A stretch of DNA of 64,000 nucleotides, taken from NCBI GenBank assembly GCA_002300355.1, contig NSGV01000001.1, forward strand, positions 3,720,001 to 3,784,000, in the 5' to 3' direction. Positions within the stretch are counted from its first letter, which is position 1, and every line of letters starts with the position of its first letter. Below the pieces are notes generated by a model, which saw nothing but the letters and a program-made list of their open reading frames with translations, searched no databases and had not been told where the DNA came from. A program made the translations under genes and the position numbers. The stretch is from Streptomyces sp. TLI_235 (GTDB lineage: Bacteria; Actinomycetota; Actinomycetes; Streptomycetales; Streptomycetaceae). Positions 8,690 through 17,286 of this stretch are shown in pieces.

Positions 8690-9772
8690 ATGAGTTCTCA
8701 GCAACCGCAGCACGCGGGACGTCTCAGGCTGGTCGGTGAGCGTGACGCGGGGCCGGCGTACGGCCGCCCGCGGCCGGCCGGCGAACGGGCCGCGGCGCCC
8801 GCGCCCGCCCGCACGCCCGTGCCGCCGCAGGCCCCGGCCCAGGTCACGCCCCAACCGGCACCGCAGGCCCCGGCCGCCGGGAGCCTCGGCTTCGCCGAGG
8901 TGCTGAACGCGGCGATCGAGGCCAGCGGCCTCAGCCTGGACCGGATCAGGGCCGCACTCGCCCACCAGGGCGTCAGGATCAGTGTCACGACGCTCAGTTA
9001 CTGGCGCCGCGGCCGCAGCCAGCCCGAGCGGGCCGCCTCGCTGCGCGCGGTGCACCTGCTGGAGGAGCTGCTGACGCTGCGCCGCGGCACGCTCTCCTCG
9101 CTGCTCGGCCCGCCCCGCCCGCGCGGCCGCTGGATCGCCCCGACCACCCACGACGCGCTCCGGGTGGACCAGGTCTGGCCGGGCGAGCAGGAGATCGCCG
9201 AGGTCTTCGAGGAGCTGGACGCGCCGCCCACCGGCGACCTGGAGCGCCTCTCCATCCACGACTCGTACTTCGTCGACGCGAACCGCCGCGGCCACCTGCT
9301 GAGGATGCGCCAGGTGGTGCGGGCGACGATCGGCGGGGTCGCCCGGTGCGTGGTGGTGCACAAGGCGGACGAGGGCGCCGCCGGCTGCCCGGAGATCACC
9401 TCCGTCCGGCACGCCCGGCTGGGCCGGGTCCGCCGCCGCCCGGAGAGCGGTCTGCTCGTCGCCGAGCTGCTGCTGGACCGCCCGCTCGCGCTCGGCGACT
9501 CCACCGTCTTCGAGTACGAGGTGGACATCCCCGACACCGGCCCGACCACCGACTACGGCCGCTTCTTCGCGGTGCCGGTCCGCGAGTACGTGCTGCAGGT
9601 GCACTTCGACCCGCACGCGGTGCCCGCGCACTGCGAGCGCTTCGAGCGTGAGCCCTGCGCCGAGGTCGACCGCAAGCGCGAGCAGTTGTGGATCGGCGCC
9701 TCGGCCAGTGCGCACGTGCTGGCGCCGGACCAGCCCCCGGGGCAGGTCGGCATCCGCTGGCAGTGGGAGTAG
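8690..9772 (+). CDS. Helix-turn-helix (XRE-like) protein of unknown role
   Basis: This is a 360-residue protein. The first 60 residues are low-complexity Pro/Ala/Arg. Then comes an HTH segment (SLDRIRAALAHQGVRIS, then TTLSYWRRGRSQPER) that resembles XRE-type operator-binding folds, and finally a roughly 220-residue C-terminal domain that I do not recognise. The start is the ATG at 8690, preceded by GGGGGAGG; the longer frame from 8597 adds no conserved sequence. It is a single gene with about 190 bp of non-coding DNA before it, and it is not obviously linked to the S53 gene, which has its own terminator. It is probably a cytoplasmic DNA-binding protein. Its target is unknown. Confidence 0.65.
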   Translation: MSSQQPQHAGRLRLVGERDAGPAYGRPRPAGERAAAPAPARTPVPPQAPAQVTPQPAPQAPAAGSLGFAEVLNAAIEASGLSLDRIRAALAHQGVRISVTTLSYWRRGRSQPERAASLRAVHLLEELLTLRRGTLSSLLGPPRPRGRWIAPTTHDALRVDQVWPGEQEIAEVFEELDAPPTGDLERLSIHDSYFVDANRRGHLLRMRQVVRATIGGVARCVVVHKADEGAAGCPEITSVRHARLGRVRRRPESGLLVAELLLDRPLALGDSTVFEYEVDIPDTGPTTDYGRFFAVPVREYVLQVHFDPHAVPAHCERFEREPCAEVDRKREQLWIGASASAHVLAPDQPPGQVGIRWQWE

Positions 9773-9780
9773 CGGATTAT

Positions 9781-9851
9781 CTAACCATTACACGACACCA
9801 TACCGGTTTGCACCCCGATCGCCTAACCCGTACTCTCCGGAAGTACCGGTT
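9781..9851. promoter_or_regulatory. Twice-repeated CTAACC...TACCGGTT element before the VOC gene
   Basis: CTAACC occurs at 9781 and 9823 and TACCGGTT at 9801 and 9844. The DNA therefore contains two copies of CTAACC-N14/15-TACCGGTT spaced 42-43 bp (four helical turns) apart. A further dyad GTACT-N7-AGTAC lies at 9830-9846. It looks like a two-site operator for the VOC-PPOX pair. Confidence 0.45.
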
Positions 9852-9889
9852 AGACGACCGGGCCGTCCCCTCTTCCGGAGTGATGCGTC

Positions 9890-10363
9890 GTGTCCACCGC
9901 CGCCCTTGCCCCGCGCACCCTGCAGACCGGCCACGTCGGGCTCAACGTCACCGATCTGGACCGCTCGGTCGCCTTCTACCGACGCCTGCTCGGCCTCGAC
10001 GTGGCCGCCGAGAGCGGCGAGGAAGGCCGCCGCTACGCCCTGCTCGGCCGGGACGGCACCCTGGTGCTCACCCTCTGGGAGCAGAGCACCGGCAGCTTCG
10101 CCCCGGGCTCCCCCGGCCTGCACCACCTCTCCTTCCGGGTGGACACCGTCGAGGAGGTCCGGGCCGCCGAGGCCGTCCTCAAGGAGCTCGGCGCCGCGTT
10201 CGCCCACGAGGGGGTCGTGCCGCACGGCGAGGGCGCCGACTCGGGCGGCGTCTTCTTCACCGACCCGGACGGCATCCGGCTGGAGATCTTCACCCTCACC
10301 GGGGTGGCCGAAACCGATGCCACCACCCCCGACGCCACCGCCCCCACCTGCGGATTCTTCTAG
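9890..10363 (+). CDS. VOC family (glyoxalase/dioxygenase-fold) protein
   Basis: This 157-residue protein has the vicinal-oxygen-chelate fold with two beta-alpha-beta-beta-beta modules. Candidate metal ligands are the histidine in GHVGLNV near the start, the histidine pair in LHHLSF, and the glutamate in RLEIFT near the end. The closest family resemblance is to catechol 2,3-dioxygenase-like and glyoxalase-like proteins, whose substrates vary widely, so no reaction is assigned. The GTG start has CCGGAG about 11 bases upstream. The stop is 8 bp before the PPOX-fold gene, so the two form an operon. Twin repeats in the promoter region suggest a dedicated regulator. Confidence 0.8.
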   Translation: MSTAALAPRTLQTGHVGLNVTDLDRSVAFYRRLLGLDVAAESGEEGRRYALLGRDGTLVLTLWEQSTGSFAPGSPGLHHLSFRVDTVEEVRAAEAVLKELGAAFAHEGVVPHGEGADSGGVFFTDPDGIRLEIFTLTGVAETDATTPDATAPTCGFF

Positions 10364-10371
10364 GACGCGCC

Positions 10372-11247
10372 ATGTGGCACGCGGGCGAGCGCGCCGTGCA
10401 GCGGCGCACCGGGCGGCAGGAGCGGGCCGACCACACCGGCCGGTCGATCGGCCGCACCGTCCCGCCGGTGGCCGCCCGCTTCCTGACCGAGCGGCGGACG
10501 ATCGTGGTCGCCGCCGCCGACCCGGCGGGCCGGCTCTGGGCCACCCAGCTCGCCGGTCCGCCCGGCTTCGTCCGCGCCGACGGCGACCACGCCGTCCTGG
10601 TGGCCGCCCGCCCGGTGCCCGGGGACCCGCTCGCCGAGGTGCTGGCCGGGCCGGCCGAGGTCGGCACCATCGCGCTGGACGCGGCCGGGCGGCGCCGGAT
10701 GCGGCTCAACGGCCGCTCCGTCCCGCACGGCCCGGACGGCCTGCGGATCACGGCCGAGCAGGTGTACGCCAACTGCCCCAAGTACATCCAGCGGCGCAGC
10801 CCCCGCGAGCTCCCGGCGGCCACGCCGGCCGCCGTCGCCGGCGACCGGCTGACCCTGGCCCAGCAGCTCGCCGTGGCCAGTGCCGACACCTTCTTCCTGG
10901 CCACCGCCGGCCCGGACGGCCGGGTGGACGCCTCGCACCGCGGCGGCTTCCCCGGCTTCGTGGAGGTGCTGGGTCCGGACCGGCTGCGCTGGGCCGAGTA
11001 CGCGGGCAACAGCATGTTCATGAGCCTCGGCAACCTGGAGCTCGACCCGGCGGCCGGGCTGCTGCTGCCCGACTGGGACACCGGCGGCGCCCTGCTGCTG
11101 ACCGGCCGCGCCGAGGTCGACTGGTCGGATCCGGCCGCCCCGGCGGTCGACTACACCGTCCACCGGACCGTCGAGCTCGCGCACGCCACCCCCTTCGCGT
11201 GGACCCCGCCGGAGTTCTCCCCCGCGCTGCCCCTCCCGCGCCGCTGA
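10372..11247 (+). CDS. Pyridoxamine 5'-phosphate oxidase-fold (FMN-binding split barrel) protein
   Basis: This 291-residue protein belongs to the split-barrel flavoprotein group. Two half-domains are seen. The second has the family signature TFFLATAGPDGRVDASHRGG, then a basic/hydrophobic FMN-binding stretch ending MSLGNLELDP. Close relatives bind FMN or F420 and reduce or oxidise small molecules, and many are uncharacterised. The N-terminal segment, with HAGERAVQRR, is typical of the subfamily often annotated as pyridoxamine 5'-phosphate oxidase-related. It is probably not the vitamin B6 oxidase itself, which is about 220 residues with different motifs. It lies 8 bp behind the VOC gene and is expected to be co-transcribed and co-regulated with it. 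Confidence 0.75.
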   Translation: MWHAGERAVQRRTGRQERADHTGRSIGRTVPPVAARFLTERRTIVVAAADPAGRLWATQLAGPPGFVRADGDHAVLVAARPVPGDPLAEVLAGPAEVGTIALDAAGRRRMRLNGRSVPHGPDGLRITAEQVYANCPKYIQRRSPRELPAATPAAVAGDRLTLAQQLAVASADTFFLATAGPDGRVDASHRGGFPGFVEVLGPDRLRWAEYAGNSMFMSLGNLELDPAAGLLLPDWDTGGALLLTGRAEVDWSDPAAPAVDYTVHRTVELAHATPFAWTPPEFSPALPLPRR

Positions 11248-11296
11248 CGCACCCGGGCCCGCCTCCTCCACCCTCGCGGCCCAACACTTCACCGAC

Positions 11297-11326
11297 TTGT
11301 CATATTTTGTTACCTATCAGGTGATA
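11297..11326 (+). promoter_or_regulatory. AT-rich promoter region with TATCAggTGATA dyad
   Basis: An unusually AT-rich patch for this genome begins with TTGTCA (11297-11302) and contains the perfect dyad TATCA-GG-TGATA at 11315-11326, overlapping ACCT-ATC-AGGT. It lies 60-90 bp before the wall-hydrolase start and probably carries its promoter and an operator. Confidence 0.4.
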
Positions 11327-11384
11327 TTCCGTCGGCTGACGGTGGAACACATCCCTCTCCCGCATCAGGAGAAAGGGATCCACC

Positions 11385-12701
11385 GTGCTGATGGAGTTCA
11401 CCGAGGTCGAGCCGGACGGCGGCTGCGACTGCCCCGGTTGCGGCGCCCGCCACCTCGCGCGGCTGCACGCCGCCCGCACCCCGGCCGCCCGGCCGGCCGC
11501 CCGCGGCGCCCGCCGCGCCGCCGTCCTGGTCGCGGCGGTCGGCACCGCCCTCGGCGGCGCCACCGGCGCGATAGCCGCCGCCCCGCAGGCCGCCGCCACG
11601 GACAGCCCGGCCCCGACCACCCCGCAGGGCGAGATCACCGGTCCGTTCGGCGGCGAGGCCGAGCAGCCGCGCGCCATGGCCGTGCTGCCCACCACCACCA
11701 GCGAGGAGATCGTCGCCCGCGCCCAGGGCTGGGTGGACCAGAAGGTGCCGTACTCGATGAGCCGGTACTGGTCCGACGGCTACCGCCAGGACTGCTCCGG
11801 CTTCATCTCCATGGCCTGGGGCCTGGGCAGCAGTCAGACGACCTGGACGCTGCCGAACTTCGCCGACCGGATCGGCAAGGACGACCTGCAGCCCGGCGAC
11901 GCGCTGATCTACAACGACTCGGCCAACCCGCAGGGCGGCTCGCACGCCGTGCTCTTCGGCGGCTGGACGGACTCGTCGCACACCAAGTACACCGCGTACG
12001 AGCAGACCAGCCCGAACACGATCAAGCGGGCCACCCCGTACGCCTACTGGAGCCACTCCGGCCAGTACCTGCCGTACCGCTACCGCGGCATCTCCACCGG
12101 GACGGACGAGGAGGCCTTCCCCGGACTCACGTGGTTCGGCCGCGGGCAGAGCAACCCGTACGTCAAGCGGCTGGGCGGGCTGCTGGTGAAGCGCGGCGCC
12201 GGACGCTTCTACACCGAGGCGCCGGACTCCGTCTGGAGCGACGCGGACCGCCGGGCGACCGAGGCGTTCCAGCAGGCCCAGGGCTGGACGGGCGCGGAGG
12301 CGGACGGCGTCCCCGGCAAGGACACCTGGGCGCTGCTGGTCGCCGGCCGCGGCCGGGACGTCCCGCCGGAGGCGCCGCTGCCGGTACCGCCGCCCCCGAC
12401 CGTACCCACGGTGCCGACCGTCCCGACGGTGCCGCCGGTGCCGCGGATCCCGGGGGCGCCGGCCCCCGCCTTCCCCGGCACGGCCGACTTCGGCCCCGGC
12501 CGGGTCGACGCCGCCGTGCAGCTGCTCGGCAGGCAGCTGGTCAGCAAGGGGTTCGGCACCTGGTACACCGTCGGGCCGAGCCCGGAGTGGACCGAGAGCG
12601 ACCGGCGCAACGTCGAGGCGTTCCAACTGGCCCAGGGCTGGAAGGGCGCCGAGGCGGACGGCTACCCCGGGCCGCACACCTGGCGGCTGCTGTTCGTCTA
12701 G
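11385..12701 (+). CDS. Secreted NlpC/P60-like hydrolase with two peptidoglycan-binding-like repeats
   Basis: This 438-residue exported protein has an N-terminal cytoplasmic stretch with a CDCPGC cysteine cluster, followed by a hydrophobic signal/anchor (about residues 45-72). The catalytic region resembles NlpC/P60 or amidase folds: YRQDCSGF supplies the nucleophile and GGSHAVLFGGW the histidine. The C-terminal half holds two copies of a roughly 60-residue wall-binding-like repeat (each with W.E/D..RR..EAFQ.AQGW.GAEADG, then TW.LL), separated by a proline linker with tandem VPT units. It probably cuts or remodels peptidoglycan stem peptides. AGGAGAAAGGGA precedes the GTG; an ATG two codons later is an alternative start. 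The gene converges on trmH with only 10 bp between them. Confidence 0.82.
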   Translation: MLMEFTEVEPDGGCDCPGCGARHLARLHAARTPAARPAARGARRAAVLVAAVGTALGGATGAIAAAPQAAATDSPAPTTPQGEITGPFGGEAEQPRAMAVLPTTTSEEIVARAQGWVDQKVPYSMSRYWSDGYRQDCSGFISMAWGLGSSQTTWTLPNFADRIGKDDLQPGDALIYNDSANPQGGSHAVLFGGWTDSSHTKYTAYEQTSPNTIKRATPYAYWSHSGQYLPYRYRGISTGTDEEAFPGLTWFGRGQSNPYVKRLGGLLVKRGAGRFYTEAPDSVWSDADRRATEAFQQAQGWTGAEADGVPGKDTWALLVAGRGRDVPPEAPLPVPPPPTVPTVPTVPTVPPVPRIPGAPAPAFPGTADFGPGRVDAAVQLLGRQLVSKGFGTWYTVGPSPEWTESDRRNVEAFQLAQGWKGAEADGYPGPHTWRLLFV

Positions 12702-12711
12702 CGGCTCTCGC

Positions 12712-13389
12712 TCAGGGGCGGCCGACCGCCGCGCCGTGCGTCCTGACCCAGGAGTGCATGGCGATGGCGGCGGCCGCCCCGGCGTTGATCGACCGGGTGG
12801 AGCCGAACTGGGCGATCGAGCAGACCGCGGAGGCGTGCTCCCAGGCCTCCGGGGTCAGCCCGGGGCCCTCCTGCCCGAAGAGCAGCACGCAGCGCTCCGG
12901 CAGCTCGTAGGTCTCCAGCGGGACGGCCCCGGGCAGGTTGTCGATGCCGATCACCGGCAGCCCCTCGGCCGCGGCGAAGGCGGCCAGCGAGGCGACCGAG
13001 TCGTGGTGACGGACGTGCTGGTAGCGGTCGGTCACCATGGCACCGCGCCGGTTCCAGCGACGCCGGCCGACGATGTGCACCTGGGCGGCCAGGAAGGCGT
13101 TGGCGGTGCGCACCACGGAGCCGATGTTGAAGTCGTGCTGCCAGTTCTCCACGGCGACGTGGAAGCCGTGCCGCCGGGTGTCGAGGTCTGCGACGATCGC
13201 CTCGCGGGTCCAGTACCGGTAGCGGTCCACCACGTTGCGGCGGTCGCCGGCGGCCAGCAGCTCGTGGTCCCAGTGGCCACCCTCGGGCCACGGCGCGGGG
13301 TGCGGGCCGACGCCGATCTCGCGGTCGTCGGCGGTCACGAAGGCGTCGTCGTACTGCTCGCCCGCGTGGGGCACTCCGGTGTCGCTCAC
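12712..13389 (-). CDS. SpoU/TrmH family RNA 2'-O-ribose methyltransferase
   Basis: This 225-residue protein has the three SpoU motifs of the knotted SPOUT methyltransferase fold: motif 1 NIGSVVRTANAF, motif 2 LLFGQEGPGLTPE, and motif 3 STRSINAGAAAAIAMHSW. These enzymes methylate the ribose 2'-OH of a tRNA or rRNA nucleotide using S-adenosylmethionine. The precise RNA target cannot be told from sequence, and TrmH/TrmL-type and rRNA enzymes are both possible. The GTG start overlaps the stop of the upstream FUSC gene by 4 bp (GTGA), so translation is coupled to it. Confidence 0.88.
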   Translation of the reverse strand: MSDTGVPHAGEQYDDAFVTADDREIGVGPHPAPWPEGGHWDHELLAAGDRRNVVDRYRYWTREAIVADLDTRRHGFHVAVENWQHDFNIGSVVRTANAFLAAQVHIVGRRRWNRRGAMVTDRYQHVRHHDSVASLAAFAAAEGLPVIGIDNLPGAVPLETYELPERCVLLFGQEGPGLTPEAWEHASAVCSIAQFGSTRSINAGAAAAIAMHSWVRTHGAAVGRP

Positions 13390-15494
13390 GTCCCCGAGGG
13401 TACGCGGCGCGGCCGGACGGCCTTCTCCAGGTCGCCGAGCGCCTGCAGCATCATCTTGGCCCCCGCGCGGGCGACCGCGGTGCGGTCCTCGTACCCGGGG
13501 ATGGCCGACCCCACCGGATAACCGTCCCAGCGGGCGTAGGCCTCGCGCAGCCCGGAGAAGTCGACCGTCTCGCCGATCAGCACGCCGGCCGCGGCGATCG
13601 CGGTGGCGTACTTGAGCTCCTCGGCGAAGTCGGCGGCGCCCGGGACGGGCGGGCTGTCGCGGCCGGGCAGGTGGGCCTCCATCAGGACCGCGCTGCGGGC
13701 GAGGAGTCCGACCGCGGTGCGGGCCTTGTCGAGCTGCTTGCGGCTGATCTCGGGCAACCGGTCGGCGTGCTTCACGGGCTCGGCGTCGGCCCGTTCGATC
13801 GCCTCCAGCAGCTCGGCGCGGGCCTCCCGGGAGTCGAGCAGCGCGTCCCGCACCCCGCGGTCGTCGCGGCCCGCCGGGTCGCCGTACGCCTCGAGCACGG
13901 CCGCCCCGTAGCGGCCGGCCGCGGCGATCCACTCGGCGAGCCGTTCGGCGAGCCGCGCGGTCTGCCAGGTCGGGAAGAGCGCGTAGGCGCCGAGGGCGAT
14001 GGCGCCGCCGAGCAGGGTGAGCAGGACGCGCTCCACCGCGGTCTCCAGCGGGTCGGCCTGCAGGCCGAGCAGGAACACCACGTAGGAGGAGACGCAGGCG
14101 GTGGTGAACGCGTAGCCGGTGCGGATGGTCAGATAGGCGCCGCAGATGCACACCACGGCGAGGGCGGTGGAGAGCCAGGCGCCCGGGTGCAGCAGCTGGA
14201 CGACCACGGTGGTGACGACCACCCCGGCGACGGTGCCGGCGAGCCGGGCCACCCCGCGGCTGAAGGTCTGCGCGAAGTCGGGGCGCATCACCATGGCGGC
14301 GGTCAGCGGGGCCCAGTAGCCGTGGTGCAGCCCCAGCGGGCGGGCCGCCAGGTAGGAGAGGGTGACCACGCCGGACATCCGGACGGCGTGCTGGAAGACC
14401 GCGGAGCGCGGCTGCAGCTGACGCCGGACGGTCTGGAAGCCGACCGGCACGATCTTCACCAGCGAGGGGCGGCGCAGCTGCGGGGCGGTCTGGACGACGG
14501 AGCGGTCCTGCCGGTCGAGCGCGCCGGCCGCCTTGGAGAGCTGGGAGGCGAGCCGTTTGGCGGCGCGGCGGGCGGCACCGGTCAGCTCGGGGCTCTCGGC
14601 GGCCTCGGCGAGGGTGAGCGCGGGGGTGGTGCTCGGCGGCCGGACGGCCTCGCCGGCCCGGACGGCGGCGGCGACGGCGTCCAGGAACTCGGCCGCGGCG
14701 GCGAGGATCTCGCGGGCCAGGTCGCGTCCGGGCCCGTCGGCGGGGGCGCCGACCGCCGGGTCGGCGAGGGCGGCGAGGGTGGGCCTGATGTGCTCGGCGA
14801 CGGCCCGCAGGCCGCGCATCTCGGGCGGGCGGTGCCGGGCCTGCCATTTCGTCAGGGCGCCGGCCCGGCGGGCGGTCATGAAGGGCTCGGGGTCGATGCC
14901 GGCGACCGGGTCGTAGCGCAGCCGGCGGGCGTAGTCGCCGAGTTCGGCGTAGGTGTCGGCGAGGGCGTCTCGGTGGCCGCGCCAGCGGTCGACCGGCCAG
15001 AGCAGGGTGACCAGGGCCTGGACGGCGCCGCCGAGCGCGCAGAGCAGGCCGTGGCCGAGCGCGGTGATCAGGCTGACGGGCAGTTGGACGACGACCAGCA
15101 TCACGGAGATGGTGGTGGCGGCGACGGTGCCGCCGGTCGGGCCGACGGCCCAGATCATCCCGGCGGCGAAGGACCAGACGGCGAGCAGCACCGGGAAGGC
15201 ACCGGGGACGCCGACGGCGGCGTAGCCGAGGAAGGTGCTGATGCCGAGGCCGAGGCCGGCGCCGACGGCGATCGAGGCGCGCGGGCGGAAGGTCCGCTGG
15301 AAGGTCGCGGTACCGGCGATGAAGCCGCCCATCGCGGCGGAGGTGGCCGGGCCGGTGCCGGCCACCGCCAGGACCGGGAAGACGACCAGGGCGACGGCGA
15401 GTGCCCCGCGCACGGCCCGCCGCGGGTCCGAGAGTTCACGGGCCGGTACCAGTCCGGCCTTCGCGGTCTCCCGAAGTGCGACGGACCAGGGCAT
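13386..15494 (-). CDS. FUSC family membrane protein (aromatic acid exporter-like)
   Basis: This 702-residue polytopic protein has two blocks of about five to six helices (residues about 25-170 and 385-530), each followed by a long cytoplasmic helical domain. This is the duplicated architecture of FUSC/YccS/AaeB proteins, which export aromatic acids or related small molecules. The YWAPLTAAMVMRPDF segment before the second block is the family hallmark. The start at 15494 (MPWSVALRE) was chosen because the 23 residues upstream are unrelated Arg/Pro-rich sequence. It overlaps trmH by 4 bp and probably forms a two-gene operon with it. The HTTM gene ends 10 bp upstream, so read-through from there is also possible. 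Confidence 0.85.
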   Translation of the reverse strand: MPWSVALRETAKAGLVPARELSDPRRAVRGALAVALVVFPVLAVAGTGPATSAAMGGFIAGTATFQRTFRPRASIAVGAGLGLGISTFLGYAAVGVPGAFPVLLAVWSFAAGMIWAVGPTGGTVAATTISVMLVVVQLPVSLITALGHGLLCALGGAVQALVTLLWPVDRWRGHRDALADTYAELGDYARRLRYDPVAGIDPEPFMTARRAGALTKWQARHRPPEMRGLRAVAEHIRPTLAALADPAVGAPADGPGRDLAREILAAAAEFLDAVAAAVRAGEAVRPPSTTPALTLAEAAESPELTGAARRAAKRLASQLSKAAGALDRQDRSVVQTAPQLRRPSLVKIVPVGFQTVRRQLQPRSAVFQHAVRMSGVVTLSYLAARPLGLHHGYWAPLTAAMVMRPDFAQTFSRGVARLAGTVAGVVVTTVVVQLLHPGAWLSTALAVVCICGAYLTIRTGYAFTTACVSSYVVFLLGLQADPLETAVERVLLTLLGGAIALGAYALFPTWQTARLAERLAEWIAAAGRYGAAVLEAYGDPAGRDDRGVRDALLDSREARAELLEAIERADAEPVKHADRLPEISRKQLDKARTAVGLLARSAVLMEAHLPGRDSPPVPGAADFAEELKYATAIAAAGVLIGETVDFSGLREAYARWDGYPVGSAIPGYEDRTAVARAGAKMMLQALGDLEKAVRPRRVPSGT

Positions 15495-15504
15495 ACCGGG
15501 CAGT

Positions 15505-16557
15505 CTAGGGCGCCGGCGGCCGCGCGGCCGGGAGGCGTACGTCAGCCCGGAGCCGCCCCGCACCCCGGCGGGCGAGGGCGCCCAGCCGCAGCAGGAAGCC
15601 GGTGGGCAGGAAGACCGCGTCGGCGGCGATCATCGCCAGTGAGAAGAACGGCAGGCCCAGCACGAGCGCGATCGCGGAGTGCTCGGCGATCATCAGCGCC
15701 AGCAGGACGTTCTTCAGGCGCCGGTTGAACAGCGTGAACGGGAAGGCGACCTGGACGATCACCGTGCCGTAGCTGAGCGCGAAGGTGATCAGCAGGCTGG
15801 AGCCGAGCAGCGCCGACAGCTCCGGCCACGGGGTGAAGTAGTCGAGGCGGAGCGGGTAGTGCAGGGCGGTGCCGTCCTGCCAGCGGGAGCCCTGCACCTT
15901 GTACCAGCCGGCGGTGGCGTAGATCAGCACCACCTGGACGGCGATGATCAGCATGCCGCAGTTGTGCAGCATGGTGACGAGCGCGTCGCGGACGGCCCGG
16001 AGTTCCCCGGTGGGGGCCGCGGCGGGCCGGCCGGCCCTGCGCCGGGCGTCCAGCGACCACACCAGCCCGGAGCGGACGAGCACCAGGTACATCGCCATCA
16101 GGTGCACCACGTTGTCGCCGCCGTCGCCGACCAGCACGTTGCGGTTCTGCAGGGAGAGCACGGTGACGGCGAACAGCACGGCGCTCGCCCGGGTGCGCCA
16201 GCCGAGCACCATCAGCACGGCGGCGGCGATCGCCAGGTGGTAGACGGTCTCGAACCACAGCCGGCCGTCCGACCAGGAGAGCACGGTGAAGGCGTGGGTG
16301 GCGGAGAGCAGCGAGTCGGAGAGCCCGGCGGACCACGGGGAGCGGTCGCCGTACAGCACCCGCCGGTTCGGCCACTCGCGGAGCAGGAAGCCGAGCCAGG
16401 CGAGACCGAAGCCGATCCGGACCACCGCCGCCTGGTGGCGGCCGAACACGGTGCCGGTGAAGGCGTCGAAGAACCGCTCGAAGCGGCTGGGCGGCGGGGC
16501 GGGCTCGGTGCGCGCCGCGCCGTCGTCCACCGGGAGGGCGGTGTCGGTCCCGCTCAC
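15505..16557 (-). CDS. HTTM domain membrane protein
   Basis: This 350-residue protein has the horizontally transferred transmembrane domain, related to the membrane part of vitamin K-dependent gamma-carboxylase. Features are RIGFGLAWLGFLL in helix 1, GDRSPW after it, DGGDNVVHLMAMYLVLV in the middle and GWYKVQGSRWQDGTALHYPL near residue 230. The lysine-containing WYKVQG segment is the most conserved part of the domain. The bacterial function is not known. The GTG start overlaps the stop of the upstream DUF5819 gene by 4 bp, so the two are translationally coupled and probably work as a pair at the membrane. Confidence 0.85.
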   Translation of the reverse strand: MSGTDTALPVDDGAARTEPAPPPSRFERFFDAFTGTVFGRHQAAVVRIGFGLAWLGFLLREWPNRRVLYGDRSPWSAGLSDSLLSATHAFTVLSWSDGRLWFETVYHLAIAAAVLMVLGWRTRASAVLFAVTVLSLQNRNVLVGDGGDNVVHLMAMYLVLVRSGLVWSLDARRRAGRPAAAPTGELRAVRDALVTMLHNCGMLIIAVQVVLIYATAGWYKVQGSRWQDGTALHYPLRLDYFTPWPELSALLGSSLLITFALSYGTVIVQVAFPFTLFNRRLKNVLLALMIAEHSAIALVLGLPFFSLAMIAADAVFLPTGFLLRLGALARRGAGRLRADVRLPAARPPAP

Positions 16558-17183
16558 AGCAGCCCCCGGTAGTCGTCCTCGTCCACCGGCCACCAGGGCA
16601 GTTCCTTGTACGGGGTGGACTCGGCGGGTTCCTCGGTGCTCCATGCGGGCGGCGGCACGGCCTTCGCGGCCGAGCGGAACTGGATCTGCAGGACGCGCTC
16701 GCCGGCGGCGGTGCGGCCGATCCGCTGCAGGGCTATCCGCTTGAGGTACTCCTCGGCGAGCTTGCCGCGCTGCCCCGGCGCGGCGCCGTCCTCCGTGGGG
16801 TGGGTGGACTCGTAGAAGTCCCAGGCGCGGCGGAGCATGTTCTGGTCGACGTGGCTGGGGGCCGGGTTGTGGCGTATCGCCGCGGCGTCCTGGGCGGTCA
16901 GGCCGATCCAGCCCTGCGTGTGCACCTCGCCGTCGTCGGCGATGGTCTGCACCCGGGCGTCGACGGTGATGTTCTGCTGCAGCGGGTTCGGCGCGAACAG
17001 CTTCCAGTTCTGCTCGAACTCGGGGTAGACGATCCCGTCCAGCTGCTGCCGGTACTCCTGGGAGAGCGCGTTGGGCGGGGCGTTGTGCAGGAACAGCACC
17101 CCGAGCAGGATCGCCGCGCCGCCGAGCATGCCCGCCCCGGAGAGGCAGAGCACGGTGAGGGCGGGGGTGGACCAGGTGCGCAC
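16554..17183 (-). CDS. DUF5819 family membrane-anchored protein
   Basis: This 209-residue protein has one N-terminal membrane helix and an extracytoplasmic domain beginning YPEFEQNWKLFAPNPLQQN, the signature by which DUF5819 proteins are recognised. GTAGGGGAGGACA directly precedes the GTG at 17183. The frame extends further upstream, but that sequence is Arg-rich and unrelated. The gene is first in a 4-bp-overlapping pair with the HTTM gene. The partner suggests that the periplasmic domain assists or is modified by the HTTM protein. No enzymatic motif is visible and the function is unknown. Confidence 0.85.
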   Translation of the reverse strand: MRTWSTPALTVLCLSGAGMLGGAAILLGVLFLHNAPPNALSQEYRQQLDGIVYPEFEQNWKLFAPNPLQQNITVDARVQTIADDGEVHTQGWIGLTAQDAAAIRHNPAPSHVDQNMLRRAWDFYESTHPTEDGAAPGQRGKLAEEYLKRIALQRIGRTAAGERVLQIQFRSAAKAVPPPAWSTEEPAESTPYKELPWWPVDEDDYRGLL

Positions 17184-17286
17184 GCGGTGTCCTCCCCTAC
17201 GGCTGCTGCGGCACGGTTCGCCGGTCATCCTGCCGTACCGGGGCACCCGGGGACAGGCCGGCGGCGCGCCGGTACGGAACGGCGAA

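Noticed and set aside
11297..11384. A ydaO-type c-di-AMP riboswitch in front of the wall hydrolase gene
   Set aside because: Such riboswitches precede many Streptomyces wall hydrolases, but this leader is too short and I cannot find the conserved core.
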